From Quatrionicoccus australiensis (GTDB lineage: Bacteria > Pseudomonadota > Gammaproteobacteria > Burkholderiales > Rhodocyclaceae): a stretch of DNA of 64,000 nt. Location of the stretch: assembly GCF_020510525.1 (NCBI RefSeq), contig NZ_CP075188.1, positions 4,107,111 to 4,171,110 on the forward strand, in the 5' to 3' direction. The notes under the pieces are model-generated. The model was not told the origin of the DNA. It made no database searches and worked only from the letters and a program-made list of their open reading frames with translations. Positions 35,552 to 44,709 of the stretch are shown one piece after another; position 1 is the first letter of the stretch, and each line of letters opens with the position of its first letter. The position numbers and the translations under genes were made by a program.

Positions 35552-35568
35552 TCCACGGAAATCCCGCC

Positions 35569-35853
35569 ATGTCACTAGCCATCTCCCCGGAAACCGTCGA
35601 AGCCCTGCTGCCGGAAGTCGCCGAACTGATCATTTCGGCCCTCAATCTCGACATGGCCGCCAGCGAAATCGAGCCGGATGCTCCGTTGTTCGGCGAAGGC
35701 CTCGGCCTTGACTCGATCGACGTGCTCGAACTGGCCCTGGTCATTTCCAAGCGCTACGGCTTCCAGCTCAAGTCGGACAACGAGGACAACATCCGCATCT
35801 TCACCTCGCTGCGTTCGCTGACCAGCCATATCGCCGCCCAGCGGACGAAATGA
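35569..35853 (+). CDS. Second acyl carrier protein of the pigment cluster
   Basis: A 94-residue ACP with the attachment site Ser49 in GLGLDSIDVLEL. It is longer than the first ACP and has a different helix III (NEDNIRIFTSLRSL), a pattern common in aryl-polyene and flexirubin clusters, which use two carriers. Its stop overlaps the next start by 4 bp. Confidence 0.9.
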   Translation: MSLAISPETVEALLPEVAELIISALNLDMAASEIEPDAPLFGEGLGLDSIDVLELALVISKRYGFQLKSDNEDNIRIFTSLRSLTSHIAAQRTK

Positions 35854-36509
35854 CCGGGCTGAGTCCGGCCGCCCTCCTGCGCAGCCTGGCCGCCGGCATG
35901 CTGGTTGTCGCCTGGGCCATCTTCGCCCACTACGGCAGCGCCGGCGACGGCCCGGCCGATTTTTCCGCCGCACTGGCCACCGCCCCCATCCTCGCCTTCG
36001 CCGTGATCCTGCTCTGGCGGGCCGGCCATCCGCTGCTAATCGGCCTCGGCGGCCTCGCCATTCTTGCCCTGCTGGCGCTGAGCTGGCCCACCCTGCGCCA
36101 GAACGTCGCCCTGCTTTTTTACGTGCAGCATCTCGGCACCAACCTGGCGCTCGGTACCTTGTTCGGACGCAGCCTGATCGGTAACGGCGATGCGCTGGTT
36201 ACCACCTTTGCCAAGCTCGCCCACGACGGCGTGATTTCGGAGGCCAAGGCGCGTTACACGCGGCAAGTCACCATCGCCTGGACGATCTTCTTTTTCGGCT
36301 CGGCAGCGCTGTCGACCGTGCTGATCCTCTTCGCACCGACCGTCGTCTGGTCGGTCTTCGTCAATCTGCTGAGCATGCCCCTGCTGGCGCTGATGTTTGC
36401 CGGCGAGCACCTGATCCGCAACCGCGTGCTGCCGCCGGAAGACCGCTCCAGCATCGCCGACACCATCCGCGGCTACCGCGCCTCGGCCGCCCGCCGCGCC
36501 CACCGATGA
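35850..36509 (+). CDS. COG4648-type membrane protein of aryl-polyene clusters
   Basis: A 219-residue protein with about five hydrophobic segments, including LLRSLAAGMLVVAWAIF and TIFFFGSAALSTVLILFAPT, and the stretch QHLGTNLALGTLFGRSL. Uncharacterised membrane proteins of this kind are regular members of aryl-polyene loci. Its role, perhaps handling of the lipid-linked product, is not known. It overlaps both neighbouring genes by 4 bp. Confidence 0.8.
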   Translation: MTGLSPAALLRSLAAGMLVVAWAIFAHYGSAGDGPADFSAALATAPILAFAVILLWRAGHPLLIGLGGLAILALLALSWPTLRQNVALLFYVQHLGTNLALGTLFGRSLIGNGDALVTTFAKLAHDGVISEAKARYTRQVTIAWTIFFFGSAALSTVLILFAPTVVWSVFVNLLSMPLLALMFAGEHLIRNRVLPPEDRSSIADTIRGYRASAARRAHR

Positions 36510-37849
36510 GCCAGCATCTACCCCTGCTCGGCCATGCCGACCTCGACGCCGTCTTCGCCTACCGCCCGGATGGCCCAGTCAGCGTGCGCGCCTTCCTCGC
36601 CGACGTGCAGGCGCTCGCGGCGCTGCTGCCGGCCGGACAGCACCTGCTCAACGTCTGCCAGGACCGCTACCGCTTCACGGTCGGTTTCGCGGCCGGCCTG
36701 ATCAGCGGCAAGACCAGCCTGCAACCTTCATCGCAATCGGCCGAGACGCTGCACCAGATCCGCCAGGATTGCCCCGATGTCGGCTGCCTGTGCGACGGCG
36801 AATTCGCCAGCCAGGATCTGCCGCGTCTCGACTACCCGGCCAGCCTGCCAGCGGTCGACGCCGCAAAAATCACGGAAATCCCGCGGATCCCGGTCGACCA
36901 CGTTGCCGCCCGGCTATTCACCTCCGGCTCGACCGGCCGGCCGCAGCCGCACGACAAGCACTGGGGCAAACTGGTCGCCAACGGCCGCGCCGAAGCCGAA
37001 CGCCTCAGCCTGCTGGCGACGCGGCACAGCATCGTCGGCACCGTGCCGGCGCAGCACAGCTACGGTTTCGAATCGACGGTGCTGCTTGCCCTGCACGGCA
37101 ACGCGCCGTTCTGGTCGGGCAAGCCCTTCTATCCGCAAGACATCGTCGCCGCCCTCGAGGCGGTGCCGGCACCGCGCCTGCTGGTGTCCACGCCTTTTCA
37201 CCTGTCGGCACTGATCCAGTCCGGGCTGGCTTTGCCCGCCATCGACCAGTTGCTGTCGGCGACCGCACCGCTCTCGGCCAAACTGGCCGGCGAGGTCGAA
37301 GCGGCATGCAATGCGCCCTTGTTCGAAATCTACGGCTCGACCGAAAGCAGCCAGCTCGCCAGCCGGCGCGCCACGACCGACCCGGTCTGGCAACTGCTGG
37401 ACGGCGTACGCCTCGAGCAGGAAGAGGACATCACGTTCGCGGTCGGCGGCCATGTCGAGGGACGGGTCGGGCTGTCCGACATCATCGAGTTGCTGCCCGA
37501 CAGTCGCTTCCTGCTGCACGGTCGACAAGCCGATCTGGTCAATATTGCCGGCAAGCGCACCTCGCTCGCCTACCTCAATCACCAGATCATGGCCGTCGAC
37601 GGCGTCGTCGATGCCGCCTTCTTCCTGCCCGACGACGAGTCTGCCGACGGCATCACGCGGCTCTGTGCCTTCGTCGTCGCGCCGACGCTGAACAGCCGCG
37701 CCTTGCTCGCCGCACTGCGGCCGCGCGTCGATGCGATCTTCCTGCCGCGGCCGCTGGTCTTCGTCGATGCACTGCCGCGCAACACCACCGGCAAGCTGCC
37801 GCGCAACGAACTGCAGGCGCTCTACGCGGCCAGGGTCAGCCATGACTGA
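36506..37849 (+). CDS. AMP-dependent aryl-acid:ACP/CoA ligase
   Basis: A 447-residue adenylate-forming enzyme. The phosphate-binding loop LFTSGSTGRPQ is near residues 136-147 and the adenine-side motif YGSTESSQ follows; NTTGKLPRNEL near the C-terminus holds the catalytic Lys. It is shorter than fatty acyl-CoA synthetases and resembles XanA2-like ligases that load hydroxybenzoate on an ACP. With the chorismatase at 54177, it would activate the aryl starter. Overlaps with both neighbours show coupling. Confidence 0.85.
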   Translation: MSQHLPLLGHADLDAVFAYRPDGPVSVRAFLADVQALAALLPAGQHLLNVCQDRYRFTVGFAAGLISGKTSLQPSSQSAETLHQIRQDCPDVGCLCDGEFASQDLPRLDYPASLPAVDAAKITEIPRIPVDHVAARLFTSGSTGRPQPHDKHWGKLVANGRAEAERLSLLATRHSIVGTVPAQHSYGFESTVLLALHGNAPFWSGKPFYPQDIVAALEAVPAPRLLVSTPFHLSALIQSGLALPAIDQLLSATAPLSAKLAGEVEAACNAPLFEIYGSTESSQLASRRATTDPVWQLLDGVRLEQEEDITFAVGGHVEGRVGLSDIIELLPDSRFLLHGRQADLVNIAGKRTSLAYLNHQIMAVDGVVDAAFFLPDDESADGITRLCAFVVAPTLNSRALLAALRPRVDAIFLPRPLVFVDALPRNTTGKLPRNELQALYAARVSHD

Positions 37850-38150
37850 GTTCATCTGGCCGGTACCGACCGAGCATCCCGCCTTTGCCGGCCACTTTCC
37901 CGGCAATCCCATCGTGCCCGGCGTCGTCATCCTCGACCAGGCGCTGTTGTTTGCCGAAAAACTGCTTTCTGCAGGCGTCGACCGTACGGGCGCCTGGCAG
38001 GTCGGCAATGCCAAGTTCCTCAGCCCGGTCGCGCCCGGCGAAGTGCTGCTGTTTACGCTCGAACAGAAGGCGAGCGGCAGCATCGCCTTCAGCGTCAAAA
38101 GCGGCGAACGCAGCGTTGCTTCCGGCAGCCTGACGCCGCCCGCGCCATGA
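37842..38150 (+). CDS. ApeI/FabZ-like 3-hydroxyacyl-ACP dehydratase
   Basis: A 102-residue hot-dog protein with the FabZ-type active-site segment GHFPGNPIVPGVVILDQAL. It lacks the acidic residue-bearing second half in standard form, as is usual for the short ApeI-like proteins. It should remove water from the 3-hydroxyacyl-ACP intermediate to create a double bond. The start lies inside the ligase stop region (8-bp overlap). Confidence 0.85.
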   Translation: MTEFIWPVPTEHPAFAGHFPGNPIVPGVVILDQALLFAEKLLSAGVDRTGAWQVGNAKFLSPVAPGEVLLFTLEQKASGSIAFSVKSGERSVASGSLTPPAP

Positions 38151-39052
38151 CCCAGCCCGCCACGCAAAGCTGGCTGCGCCAGCAGGAACGCAGCAATCTC
38201 GCCATCCTCCGGCTGATGGTGTGGATCTCGCTGACTCTGGGCCGTAGCATCGGCCGGCTGGTGCTCTACGGCATCGCCATCTATTACGTGCTGTTTGCGC
38301 CCAAGGCGCGGCATTTCAGCCGCGAATACCTGCACCGTTCGCTCGACCGCTGGGCCGAATGGTCGGACGGTTTCCGCCATGTATTCAGCTTTGCGAGCAC
38401 CATCCACGACCGCATCTACCTGCTCAACGACCGTTTCGACCTGTTCGACATCGAGGTGGTCGGCGCCGAGGCGCTGCAGGCGGCGCTGGCAAAGCAGCCC
38501 GGCGCGCTGCTGATCGGCGCCCATTTCGGCAGTTTCGAAGTGCTGCGCTCGGTCGGGCGCGGCCAGGCCGGGCTCAAGGTGGCGATGATGATGTACGAGG
38601 AAAACGCCCGCAAGATCAACGCCACGCTGGAAGCGATCAACCCGGCGGCGACGCGCGACATCATCGCGCTCGGCCGCGTCGATTCGATGCTGGAAGCGCG
38701 CGACAAGCTCGACCAGGGCTACCTCGTCGGCATGCTCGCCGACCGCAGCCTGGGCGACGACCCGACGGTGGACTGCGAATTTCTCGGCGAAATGGCGCCG
38801 TTTCCGGTCGGCCCCTGGCGCATGGCGGCGATGCTGCGCCGGCCGGTGTTCTTCATGGCCGGCATCTACCTTGGCGGCAACCGCTACCAGATCCATTTCG
38901 AACCGCTCGCCGACTTCACCGACACCCAGCGCGGCGAACGCGATGCCGCGATGCGCGCCGCGCAGCAGCATTACGCCGAGCGCCTGAGTCATTTCTGCCG
39001 GCAGGCGCCCTACAACTGGTTCAATTTCTACGATTTCTGGCAGAAAAAATGA
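38147..39052 (+). CDS. LpxL-like lysophospholipid/lipid A-type acyltransferase
   Basis: A 301-residue membrane-associated acyltransferase with one N-terminal hydrophobic segment (LMVWISLTLGRSIGRLV). The catalytic H-x4-E is His126/Glu131 in GAHFGSFE, and the later FPVGPWRMAAMLRRPV resembles the substrate-binding block of the LpxL family. In aryl-polyene loci such enzymes are thought to join the polyene acyl chain to a lipid anchor. It overlaps both neighbours. Confidence 0.87.
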   Translation: MTQPATQSWLRQQERSNLAILRLMVWISLTLGRSIGRLVLYGIAIYYVLFAPKARHFSREYLHRSLDRWAEWSDGFRHVFSFASTIHDRIYLLNDRFDLFDIEVVGAEALQAALAKQPGALLIGAHFGSFEVLRSVGRGQAGLKVAMMMYEENARKINATLEAINPAATRDIIALGRVDSMLEARDKLDQGYLVGMLADRSLGDDPTVDCEFLGEMAPFPVGPWRMAAMLRRPVFFMAGIYLGGNRYQIHFEPLADFTDTQRGERDAAMRAAQQHYAERLSHFCRQAPYNWFNFYDFWQKK

Positions 39053-39618
39053 TCAAATGCCTCGCCTCCGGCCTGCTCCTCGCCGCCCTCGCGCTGCCGG
39101 CCTGTGCCGCCTTCGACGTCGGCCAGTTGATGGATGACCTGGCCCGCCACAAGGGCGGCAAGGCCAGGTTCGTCGAGAAGAAATACATCTCCCTGCTCGA
39201 CAAGCCGGTCATCTCGACCGGCGAATTGACCTACACGGCGCCGGCCTTCCTCGAAAAACGCACGCTGACGCCCAAGGTCGAAACCCTGCGCCTGGAAAAG
39301 GACCTGCTCAGCATCGAGCGCGAGAAGCAGAAGATCAGCATCAACCTGGCCAGCCAGCCGGAAGCGCTCGCTTTCATCGACAGCATCCGCGGCACCCTGA
39401 CCGGCAACCGCGCCGCGCTCGAGAAGAATTACCTGCTCAGCCTGGCCGGCAATCCCGAAAAATGGGTGCTCACCCTGCTGCCCAGCGACCAGAAAATCTC
39501 GGCCCTCGTGCTGCGCATCACGGTCAGCGGCAGCAAGAACCAGATCCGCAGCATCGAATACCTGCAGGCCGACGGTGACCGCGCCGTGATGAGCATCGAA
39601 CCGCTCGAGGCCAGATGA
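39049..39618 (+). CDS. LolA-like outer-membrane carrier protein
   Basis: A 189-residue periplasmic protein with a signal peptide (MIKCLASGLLLAALALPACA). The core shows the LolA-type pattern GKARFVEKKYISLLDKPVIS followed by GELTYTAPAFLEKRTL. In aryl-polyene clusters this protein probably carries the lipid-linked pigment across the periplasm, as LolA carries lipoproteins. A Cys near the cleavage site resembles a lipobox only weakly. It overlaps the neighbouring genes by 4 bp on each side. Confidence 0.85.
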   Translation: MIKCLASGLLLAALALPACAAFDVGQLMDDLARHKGGKARFVEKKYISLLDKPVISTGELTYTAPAFLEKRTLTPKVETLRLEKDLLSIEREKQKISINLASQPEALAFIDSIRGTLTGNRAALEKNYLLSLAGNPEKWVLTLLPSDQKISALVLRITVSGSKNQIRSIEYLQADGDRAVMSIEPLEAR

Positions 39619-41939
39619 GCAAAGCCGGCCGCGCCTTTCTGCTCTGGCTGCTGGCCATGCTGGCCGGGGCGGCCATTGTCTGGAACAGCCGCTTCACGGC
39701 CGACATGTCCTTCTTCCTGCCATCGCACCCGAGCGCCGAGCAGCAGGTGCTGGTCGACCAACTGAAGGAAGGCGTTGTTTCGCGTCTGCTGATGGTCGCC
39801 ATCGCCGGCGGCGACGAAACGCAGCGCGCCGCCCTGTCGCGCGAGCTGCGCGGTCGACTCGGCAAAATGCCCGAATTTGTCTCGGTGCAGAACGGCGAAA
39901 GCGACAGCCAGGCGGCCGACCGCGATTTCCTCTTCCGCCACCGCTATCTGCTCAGCCCGGCCGTGACGCCCGAACGCTTTACGGTCGACGGCCTGGAAAA
40001 GAGCATTTCCGACAGCGTCGACCGCCTGGCCTCGCCGCTCGGCATGGTGCTCAAACCCCTGCTGCCGCGCGATCCGACTGGCGAAATGCTCGAACTGCTG
40101 CGCGGCCTCAATGCCGGCGCACAGCCGGACAGCAAGGCTGGCGTCTGGGCCTCGCACGACGGCGAACGGGCGATGCTGCTGATCCAGACCGCGGCGCTCG
40201 GCTCCGATACCGACGGCCAGGAAAACGCGATCAAGCTGATCCGCAGCCAGTTCGCCGAAACCGCGCAAGGGCAGGGCATTGCCAACGCCAGCCTGCAACT
40301 GTCCGGCCCCGGCCTGTTCGCGGTCAATTCGCGGGCGACGATCAAGGGAGAAGTCAGCCGCCTGTCGACGATCAGCACGCTGGCCATCGTTGCCGTGCTG
40401 TTCTTCGTCTATCGCTCGCTGCGCCTGCTCGGCCTCGGCCTGCTGCCGGTGGTTTCCGGCGCGCTGGCCGGCGTCGTCGCGGTCAGCCTGGCCTACGGCA
40501 CGGTGTTCGGCATCACCGTCGGTTTCGGCGCGGCGCTGATCGGCGAGGCAGTCGATTACTCGATTTATTACTTCGTGCAATCCGGCCGCAATGGCCTGAC
40601 CGACTGGAAACAGCGCTTCTGGCCGACCATCCGGCTCGGTGTGCTGACCTCGGCCGCCGGCTTCGGCGCCCTGCTTTTTTCCGGCTTTCCCGGCCTCGCC
40701 CAGCTCGGCCTCTATTCGCTGGCCGGCGTTGCCACCGCGGCGCTGGTCACCCGCTTCGTGCTGCCGCAACTCGGCCAGGCCAATGGCCAGACGCGCGACC
40801 TGACGCCATTCGGGCGGCGCGCCCTGCACGGCATGCAGACGCTGCGCCATCTGCGCTGGCCTGTCCTCGCCCTGGCACTGGCCGCGACCGCGACACTCTT
40901 CGCCGAACGCGAGCATTTGTGGAATCCCGAACTCGCGGCACTCAGCCCGGTCAGCCCGGCCGACCAGGCGGTCGACATGGCGCTGCGCGCCGATATCGGC
41001 GCGCCGGATGCACGCTATCTGGTGGTGATCGACGCCGCCGACCGCGAAAGCGCCTTGCGCCAGGCCGAAGCGACCGGGCTCCGCCTCGATGCGCTGGTCG
41101 CCAGCGGCCAGCTCGGCGGCTACGACAGCCCGAGCCGTTTCCTGCCCAGCCAGGCCAGTCAGGACGCTCGTCGCGCCAGCCTGCCGACGGCCGAGCAACT
41201 GCGCCCGCGCCTGCAGGCGGCCCTCGTCGATTCGCCACTGGCCGCCGGCAAACTCGACGGCTTCCTGAGCGATGTCGAACAGGCGCGCAGCGCCGGCAAT
41301 ATCGAACGCGCCAGCCTCAATGGCACCAGCCTGGCGCTCGCCGTCGATTCGCTGCTGCTGCCGCACGGCAGCGGCTGGAGCGTGCTGCTGCCGCTACGGG
41401 CGGGCGAACAGGCGATAGACCCGAGCGCCATCCGCAGCGCGCTGGCCGGCAACGATGCGCTGTTCATCGACATGAAGGCCGAGTTCGACAAGCTCTACAA
41501 CGACTACCTGCACGAAGCCATGCTGCTGTCGCTGGCCGGCCTGGGCGCCATCGTCGTCCTCCTCGCCGCGACCCTGCGTTCGCCGCGCCGGCTCGGCGCC
41601 GTGCTGCTGCCGCTGGTGCTCGCCGTGCTTCTCGTCATTGCCGGCCTGCATCTGCTCGGCGAACGCCTGCACCTGATGCACCTGATCGGCATGCTGCTGA
41701 TCGTCGCGGTCGGCTCCAATTACGCGCTGTTCTTCGACCGCGCCAGCGACGAACACCGGCTCGATCCCGAGACGCTGGCCTCGATGCTGCTCGCCAACCT
41801 GACCACCGCAATCGGCTTCGGCACGCTCGCCCTGTCGCAGGTGCCGGTGCTGCACGCGGTCGGCGTCACGGTCGGGCCGGGCGCCATCCTGGCGCTGCTG
41901 CTGGCGGCCATTTTCGCACCACGGGCAAGCGCCGCATGA
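39615..41939 (+). CDS. MMPL/RND-family exporter
   Basis: A 774-residue inner-membrane transporter with two repeats, each of a large periplasmic domain followed by about five to six helices (first bundle near residues 255-390, second near 630-770). The first bundle has GAALIGEAVDYSIYYFV and the second LLIVAVGSNYALFFDRA, carrying the acidic residues expected for proton coupling. It is a regular aryl-polyene cluster member and most likely moves the pigment lipid out of the inner membrane to the LolA-like carrier. Confidence 0.9.
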   Translation: MSKAGRAFLLWLLAMLAGAAIVWNSRFTADMSFFLPSHPSAEQQVLVDQLKEGVVSRLLMVAIAGGDETQRAALSRELRGRLGKMPEFVSVQNGESDSQAADRDFLFRHRYLLSPAVTPERFTVDGLEKSISDSVDRLASPLGMVLKPLLPRDPTGEMLELLRGLNAGAQPDSKAGVWASHDGERAMLLIQTAALGSDTDGQENAIKLIRSQFAETAQGQGIANASLQLSGPGLFAVNSRATIKGEVSRLSTISTLAIVAVLFFVYRSLRLLGLGLLPVVSGALAGVVAVSLAYGTVFGITVGFGAALIGEAVDYSIYYFVQSGRNGLTDWKQRFWPTIRLGVLTSAAGFGALLFSGFPGLAQLGLYSLAGVATAALVTRFVLPQLGQANGQTRDLTPFGRRALHGMQTLRHLRWPVLALALAATATLFAEREHLWNPELAALSPVSPADQAVDMALRADIGAPDARYLVVIDAADRESALRQAEATGLRLDALVASGQLGGYDSPSRFLPSQASQDARRASLPTAEQLRPRLQAALVDSPLAAGKLDGFLSDVEQARSAGNIERASLNGTSLALAVDSLLLPHGSGWSVLLPLRAGEQAIDPSAIRSALAGNDALFIDMKAEFDKLYNDYLHEAMLLSLAGLGAIVVLLAATLRSPRRLGAVLLPLVLAVLLVIAGLHLLGERLHLMHLIGMLLIVAVGSNYALFFDRASDEHRLDPETLASMLLANLTTAIGFGTLALSQVPVLHAVGVTVGPGAILALLLAAIFAPRASAA

Positions 41940-42583
41940 ACGCCCCGCTGCGCACCGTCGAACGCAAGACCGGCGCCAGCACGCTGCTCGTGCTGCTGCC
42001 CGGCGCCTACATGACGGCCGCCGATTTCGCCACGGCCGGCTTCTTCGACGCCATCGCCCGCCGCCGGCTGGCGCTCGATCTCGTAGCGGTCGACCTCGAT
42101 CTTGAGGCCATTTCCAGCGGCACCGCCTTGCCGGCGCTGCAGGCGCAGATCCTCGCGCCGGCCCGCCAACTGGGCTACAGCCAGGTCTGGCTGGGCGGCA
42201 TCTCGCTCGGCGGCCTGCTCGCGCTGTGCCACAACGCCGACACACCGGGCGAGGTCGACGGCCTGTGCCTGCTCGCGCCCTATCCGGGCAGCCGCCTGAC
42301 CACCAATGCGATCGCCCGCGCCGGCGGACTGGGCGTCTGGCAGGCCAGCGCCGAAGAACTGCAAGACCCGGAGTTCCGTGCCTGGCAATGGCTGCAGAAG
42401 CCGCCGGCCGATTTCCCGGTGTTCGTCGGCTACGGCACGGAAGACCGTTTCGCCGCCGGCATGGCGCAGATCGCCGGCTGTTTCCCGCAAGACGCGCGCT
42501 GTGCCATCCCCGGCGATCACGACTGGCCGGTCTGGCAGGTTTTGTGGGAACATTTTCTCGATAGCGGAAAGTTGCCGGTCTGA
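41936..42583 (+). CDS. Alpha/beta-fold hydrolase of the pigment cluster
   Basis: A 215-residue hydrolase fold with the nucleophile elbow GGISLGGL (Ser90), an acid in VGYGTEDRFA and a terminal His in PGDHDWPVW. The start overlaps the exporter stop by 4 bp. It may act as a thioesterase or lipase-like tailoring or release enzyme for the ACP-bound chain, but the substrate is not evident. Confidence 0.75.
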   Translation: MNAPLRTVERKTGASTLLVLLPGAYMTAADFATAGFFDAIARRRLALDLVAVDLDLEAISSGTALPALQAQILAPARQLGYSQVWLGGISLGGLLALCHNADTPGEVDGLCLLAPYPGSRLTTNAIARAGGLGVWQASAEELQDPEFRAWQWLQKPPADFPVFVGYGTEDRFAAGMAQIAGCFPQDARCAIPGDHDWPVWQVLWEHFLDSGKLPV

Positions 42584-42585
42584 TC

Positions 42586-43389
42586 ATGCCCAAACGCTGG
42601 ACTCCTTCGCCCACCCTGAAACTCAGCTTCGCCACGCATGCCGCGGCCGGCCTCGTTGCGCTCGCCGTGCCCGGCGCCTGGCCCTGGGCGCTCGGCGCCA
42701 TCGCCCTCAACCAGGCGATCCTGACCGGCGCCGGCATGCTGCCGCGCAGCAGCCTGCTCGGCCCCAACCTGACCCGCCTGCCGGCGGCGGCGATCGCCCG
42801 CCGCGAAATCGCGCTGACCATAGACGACGGGCCGCATCCGGAAGTCACGCCGCGCGTCCTCGACCTGCTCGATGCAGCGCAGGCGAAAGCCAGCTTTTTC
42901 TGCATCGGCCGCCAGGCTCGCCTGTATCCGGCGCTGTGCCGCGAAATCGTCGCCCGCGGCCATCGTGTCGAGAACCACGGCGACTCGCATTCCAGCCTGT
43001 TCGCCACCTTCGGCTTCGGCCGCATGCAGGCCGACATCGCCGCGGCGCAGAGCACACTGGCCGACATCACCGGCCAGGCGCCGCAGTTCTTCCGGCCCAC
43101 CGCCGGCCTGCGCAATCCTTTCCTCGACCCGGTGCTGCACCGCCTCGACCTGCAACTCGCCGCCTGGACGCGCCGTCCCTACGACACGCGCGAAGGTTCG
43201 CCGCGCACGGTTTACCAGCGCCTGATCCACGACCTCGCCGCCGGCGACATCCTGCTCATGCACGACGGCAATTCGGCACCGAGCGCCGACGGCACGCCGG
43301 TCATCCTCGGCGTCCTGCCCTGTCTGCTGCAAACCCTGGCCGAACAAGGCCTGCACTCCGTCACCCTGACTTCCTCCCTGACGCCATGA
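42586..43389 (+). CDS. Polysaccharide deacetylase (NodB-like) family protein
   Basis: A 267-residue protein with one or two N-terminal hydrophobic segments and a NodB domain. The metal-binding motif 1 is LTIDDGPHPE (Asp80, Asp81), motif 2 is ENHGDSHS with its histidines, and FFRPTAGLRNP and LLMHDG follow as later motifs. These enzymes remove acetyl groups from amino sugars. Its presence among polyene genes suggests a sugar-containing lipid head group, consistent with the glycosyltransferase at 51806. Confidence 0.85.
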   Translation: MPKRWTPSPTLKLSFATHAAAGLVALAVPGAWPWALGAIALNQAILTGAGMLPRSSLLGPNLTRLPAAAIARREIALTIDDGPHPEVTPRVLDLLDAAQAKASFFCIGRQARLYPALCREIVARGHRVENHGDSHSSLFATFGFGRMQADIAAAQSTLADITGQAPQFFRPTAGLRNPFLDPVLHRLDLQLAAWTRRPYDTREGSPRTVYQRLIHDLAAGDILLMHDGNSAPSADGTPVILGVLPCLLQTLAEQGLHSVTLTSSLTP

Positions 43390-44120
43390 CCTCACGCTTC
43401 CTGCAAAACCTGCTCGACGATGCCAGCCGTCCCTTCCGGCCCGGCGGCCATTTCGCCTACCACTATGCGCGCGGCAAGCTGTCTTCCGACTGCATCTTCC
43501 GCGAGTTGCTCAAGCGCGGCATTTTCCCGGCCGAAGGGCGCTTTCTCGACCTCGGCTGCGGCCAGGGCAGCCTGTTTTCCTGGCTGCTCGCCGCCCGCAA
43601 TCTGTACGAAAAGGGCAACTGGCCGAGCGACTGGGCCGTGCCACCGAAGCCGCTCAGCCTGCATGGCTATGAACTGATGCAGAAGGATGTCGACCGCGCC
43701 GCGCGCGCCTTCGGTGCCGACCATCCGGTCGTCGCCATCCGCCAGGGTGACATGTGCAAGGTCGATTTCGGCCAGGTCGATGTCGTGACCATCCTCGACG
43801 CCCTGCATTACATCGACCACCAGCGCCAGAAGGATGTGCTCAAGCGCATCCGCGCCGCCCTGCCGCCTGGCGGCCTGTTCCTGACCCGGGTCGGCGACAA
43901 GGGCGCCGGTCTGCCCTATCACCTGTGCAACTGGGTCGACCATGCCGTCACCTTCGTGCGCGGTCACCGCCTGCCGACGCTGTACGGCCGCCCGCTCGCC
44001 GAATGGGTCGATTTGCTGAAAAACCTCGGCTTCCAGGTCGAAACCATGCCGATGACCGAAGGCAAGCCCTTCGCCAACATCATGCTGATCTGCCGCGTAC
44101 CGGCTGAAGCCACGATCTGA
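43386..44120 (+). CDS. Class I SAM-dependent methyltransferase
   Basis: A 244-residue methyltransferase with the SAM-binding motif FLDLGCGQGSLFSWLLA around residues 54-70 and a DVVTILDALHYID motif later. It overlaps the deacetylase stop by 4 bp. A plausible role is O- or C-methylation of the aryl head group of the pigment, but the acceptor is not shown by the sequence. Confidence 0.8.
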   Translation: MTSRFLQNLLDDASRPFRPGGHFAYHYARGKLSSDCIFRELLKRGIFPAEGRFLDLGCGQGSLFSWLLAARNLYEKGNWPSDWAVPPKPLSLHGYELMQKDVDRAARAFGADHPVVAIRQGDMCKVDFGQVDVVTILDALHYIDHQRQKDVLKRIRAALPPGGLFLTRVGDKGAGLPYHLCNWVDHAVTFVRGHRLPTLYGRPLAEWVDLLKNLGFQVETMPMTEGKPFANIMLICRVPAEATI

Positions 44121-44668
44121 TGCTGGAAATCCTCGCCTTCCTGGCCGGCTCCGCGCTCGTCCTCTGGTGGTCGCGCGACGCCATCCGCCTGCCCGGCACG
44201 CATGGCTTCTACCGCTTCTTCGTCTGGGAAGCGATCCTGCTCCTCGTCATCCTCAATCACGAACCCTGGGGCAAACAACCGTTCTCGCCACACCAGACCA
44301 CCTCGTGGGTCCTGATGCTGCTCAGCATCGGGCTTGCGCTGGGCGGCCTGATCACCCTGCGCCGCGAAGGCAAGGCCGGCGAAGCACGGCACGAACCCGG
44401 GCTGTACAGTTTCGAGAAGACGACCCACCTGGTCAGTAGCGGCCTCTTCGCCTACATCCGCCATCCGATGTACACCTCGCTGCTGGCACTGGCCTGGGGA
44501 GCCTTCTTCCAGGACCCGAACCTGAGCGGCAGCATGGTCGCCGGCTTCGCTTCACTGTTCCTGCTGCTCACGGCAAAAGCCGACGAAAGGGAATGCCTGC
44601 GCTATTTCGGCCCACAATATGCCGAATACAAGCAGCGCACCTGGATGTTCATTCCCTTCCTTCTCTAA
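44120..44668 (+). CDS. Isoprenylcysteine carboxyl methyltransferase-like membrane enzyme
   Basis: A 182-residue protein with about four to five membrane segments and the C-terminal motif LFAYIRHPMYTSLLALAWG with the later KADERECLRYFGPQYAEYKQRT typical of the ICMT/PEMT group. Such membrane methyltransferases modify lipidic or small hydrophobic substrates. It begins at the last base of the previous stop (TGATG). A role in methylating the pigment or its lipid is inferred only from position. Confidence 0.8.
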   Translation: MLEILAFLAGSALVLWWSRDAIRLPGTHGFYRFFVWEAILLLVILNHEPWGKQPFSPHQTTSWVLMLLSIGLALGGLITLRREGKAGEARHEPGLYSFEKTTHLVSSGLFAYIRHPMYTSLLALAWGAFFQDPNLSGSMVAGFASLFLLLTAKADERECLRYFGPQYAEYKQRTWMFIPFLL

Positions 44669-44709
44669 GCCACTGATAAAATGGCGGGCTGACGAATTCG
44701 AGGCCCACC

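Noticed and set aside
36914..38992. 692-codon minus-strand open frame across the aryl ligase, dehydratase and acyltransferase genes
   Set aside because: It spans three coupled plus-strand genes with catalytic motifs and has no recognisable domain or ribosome-binding context.
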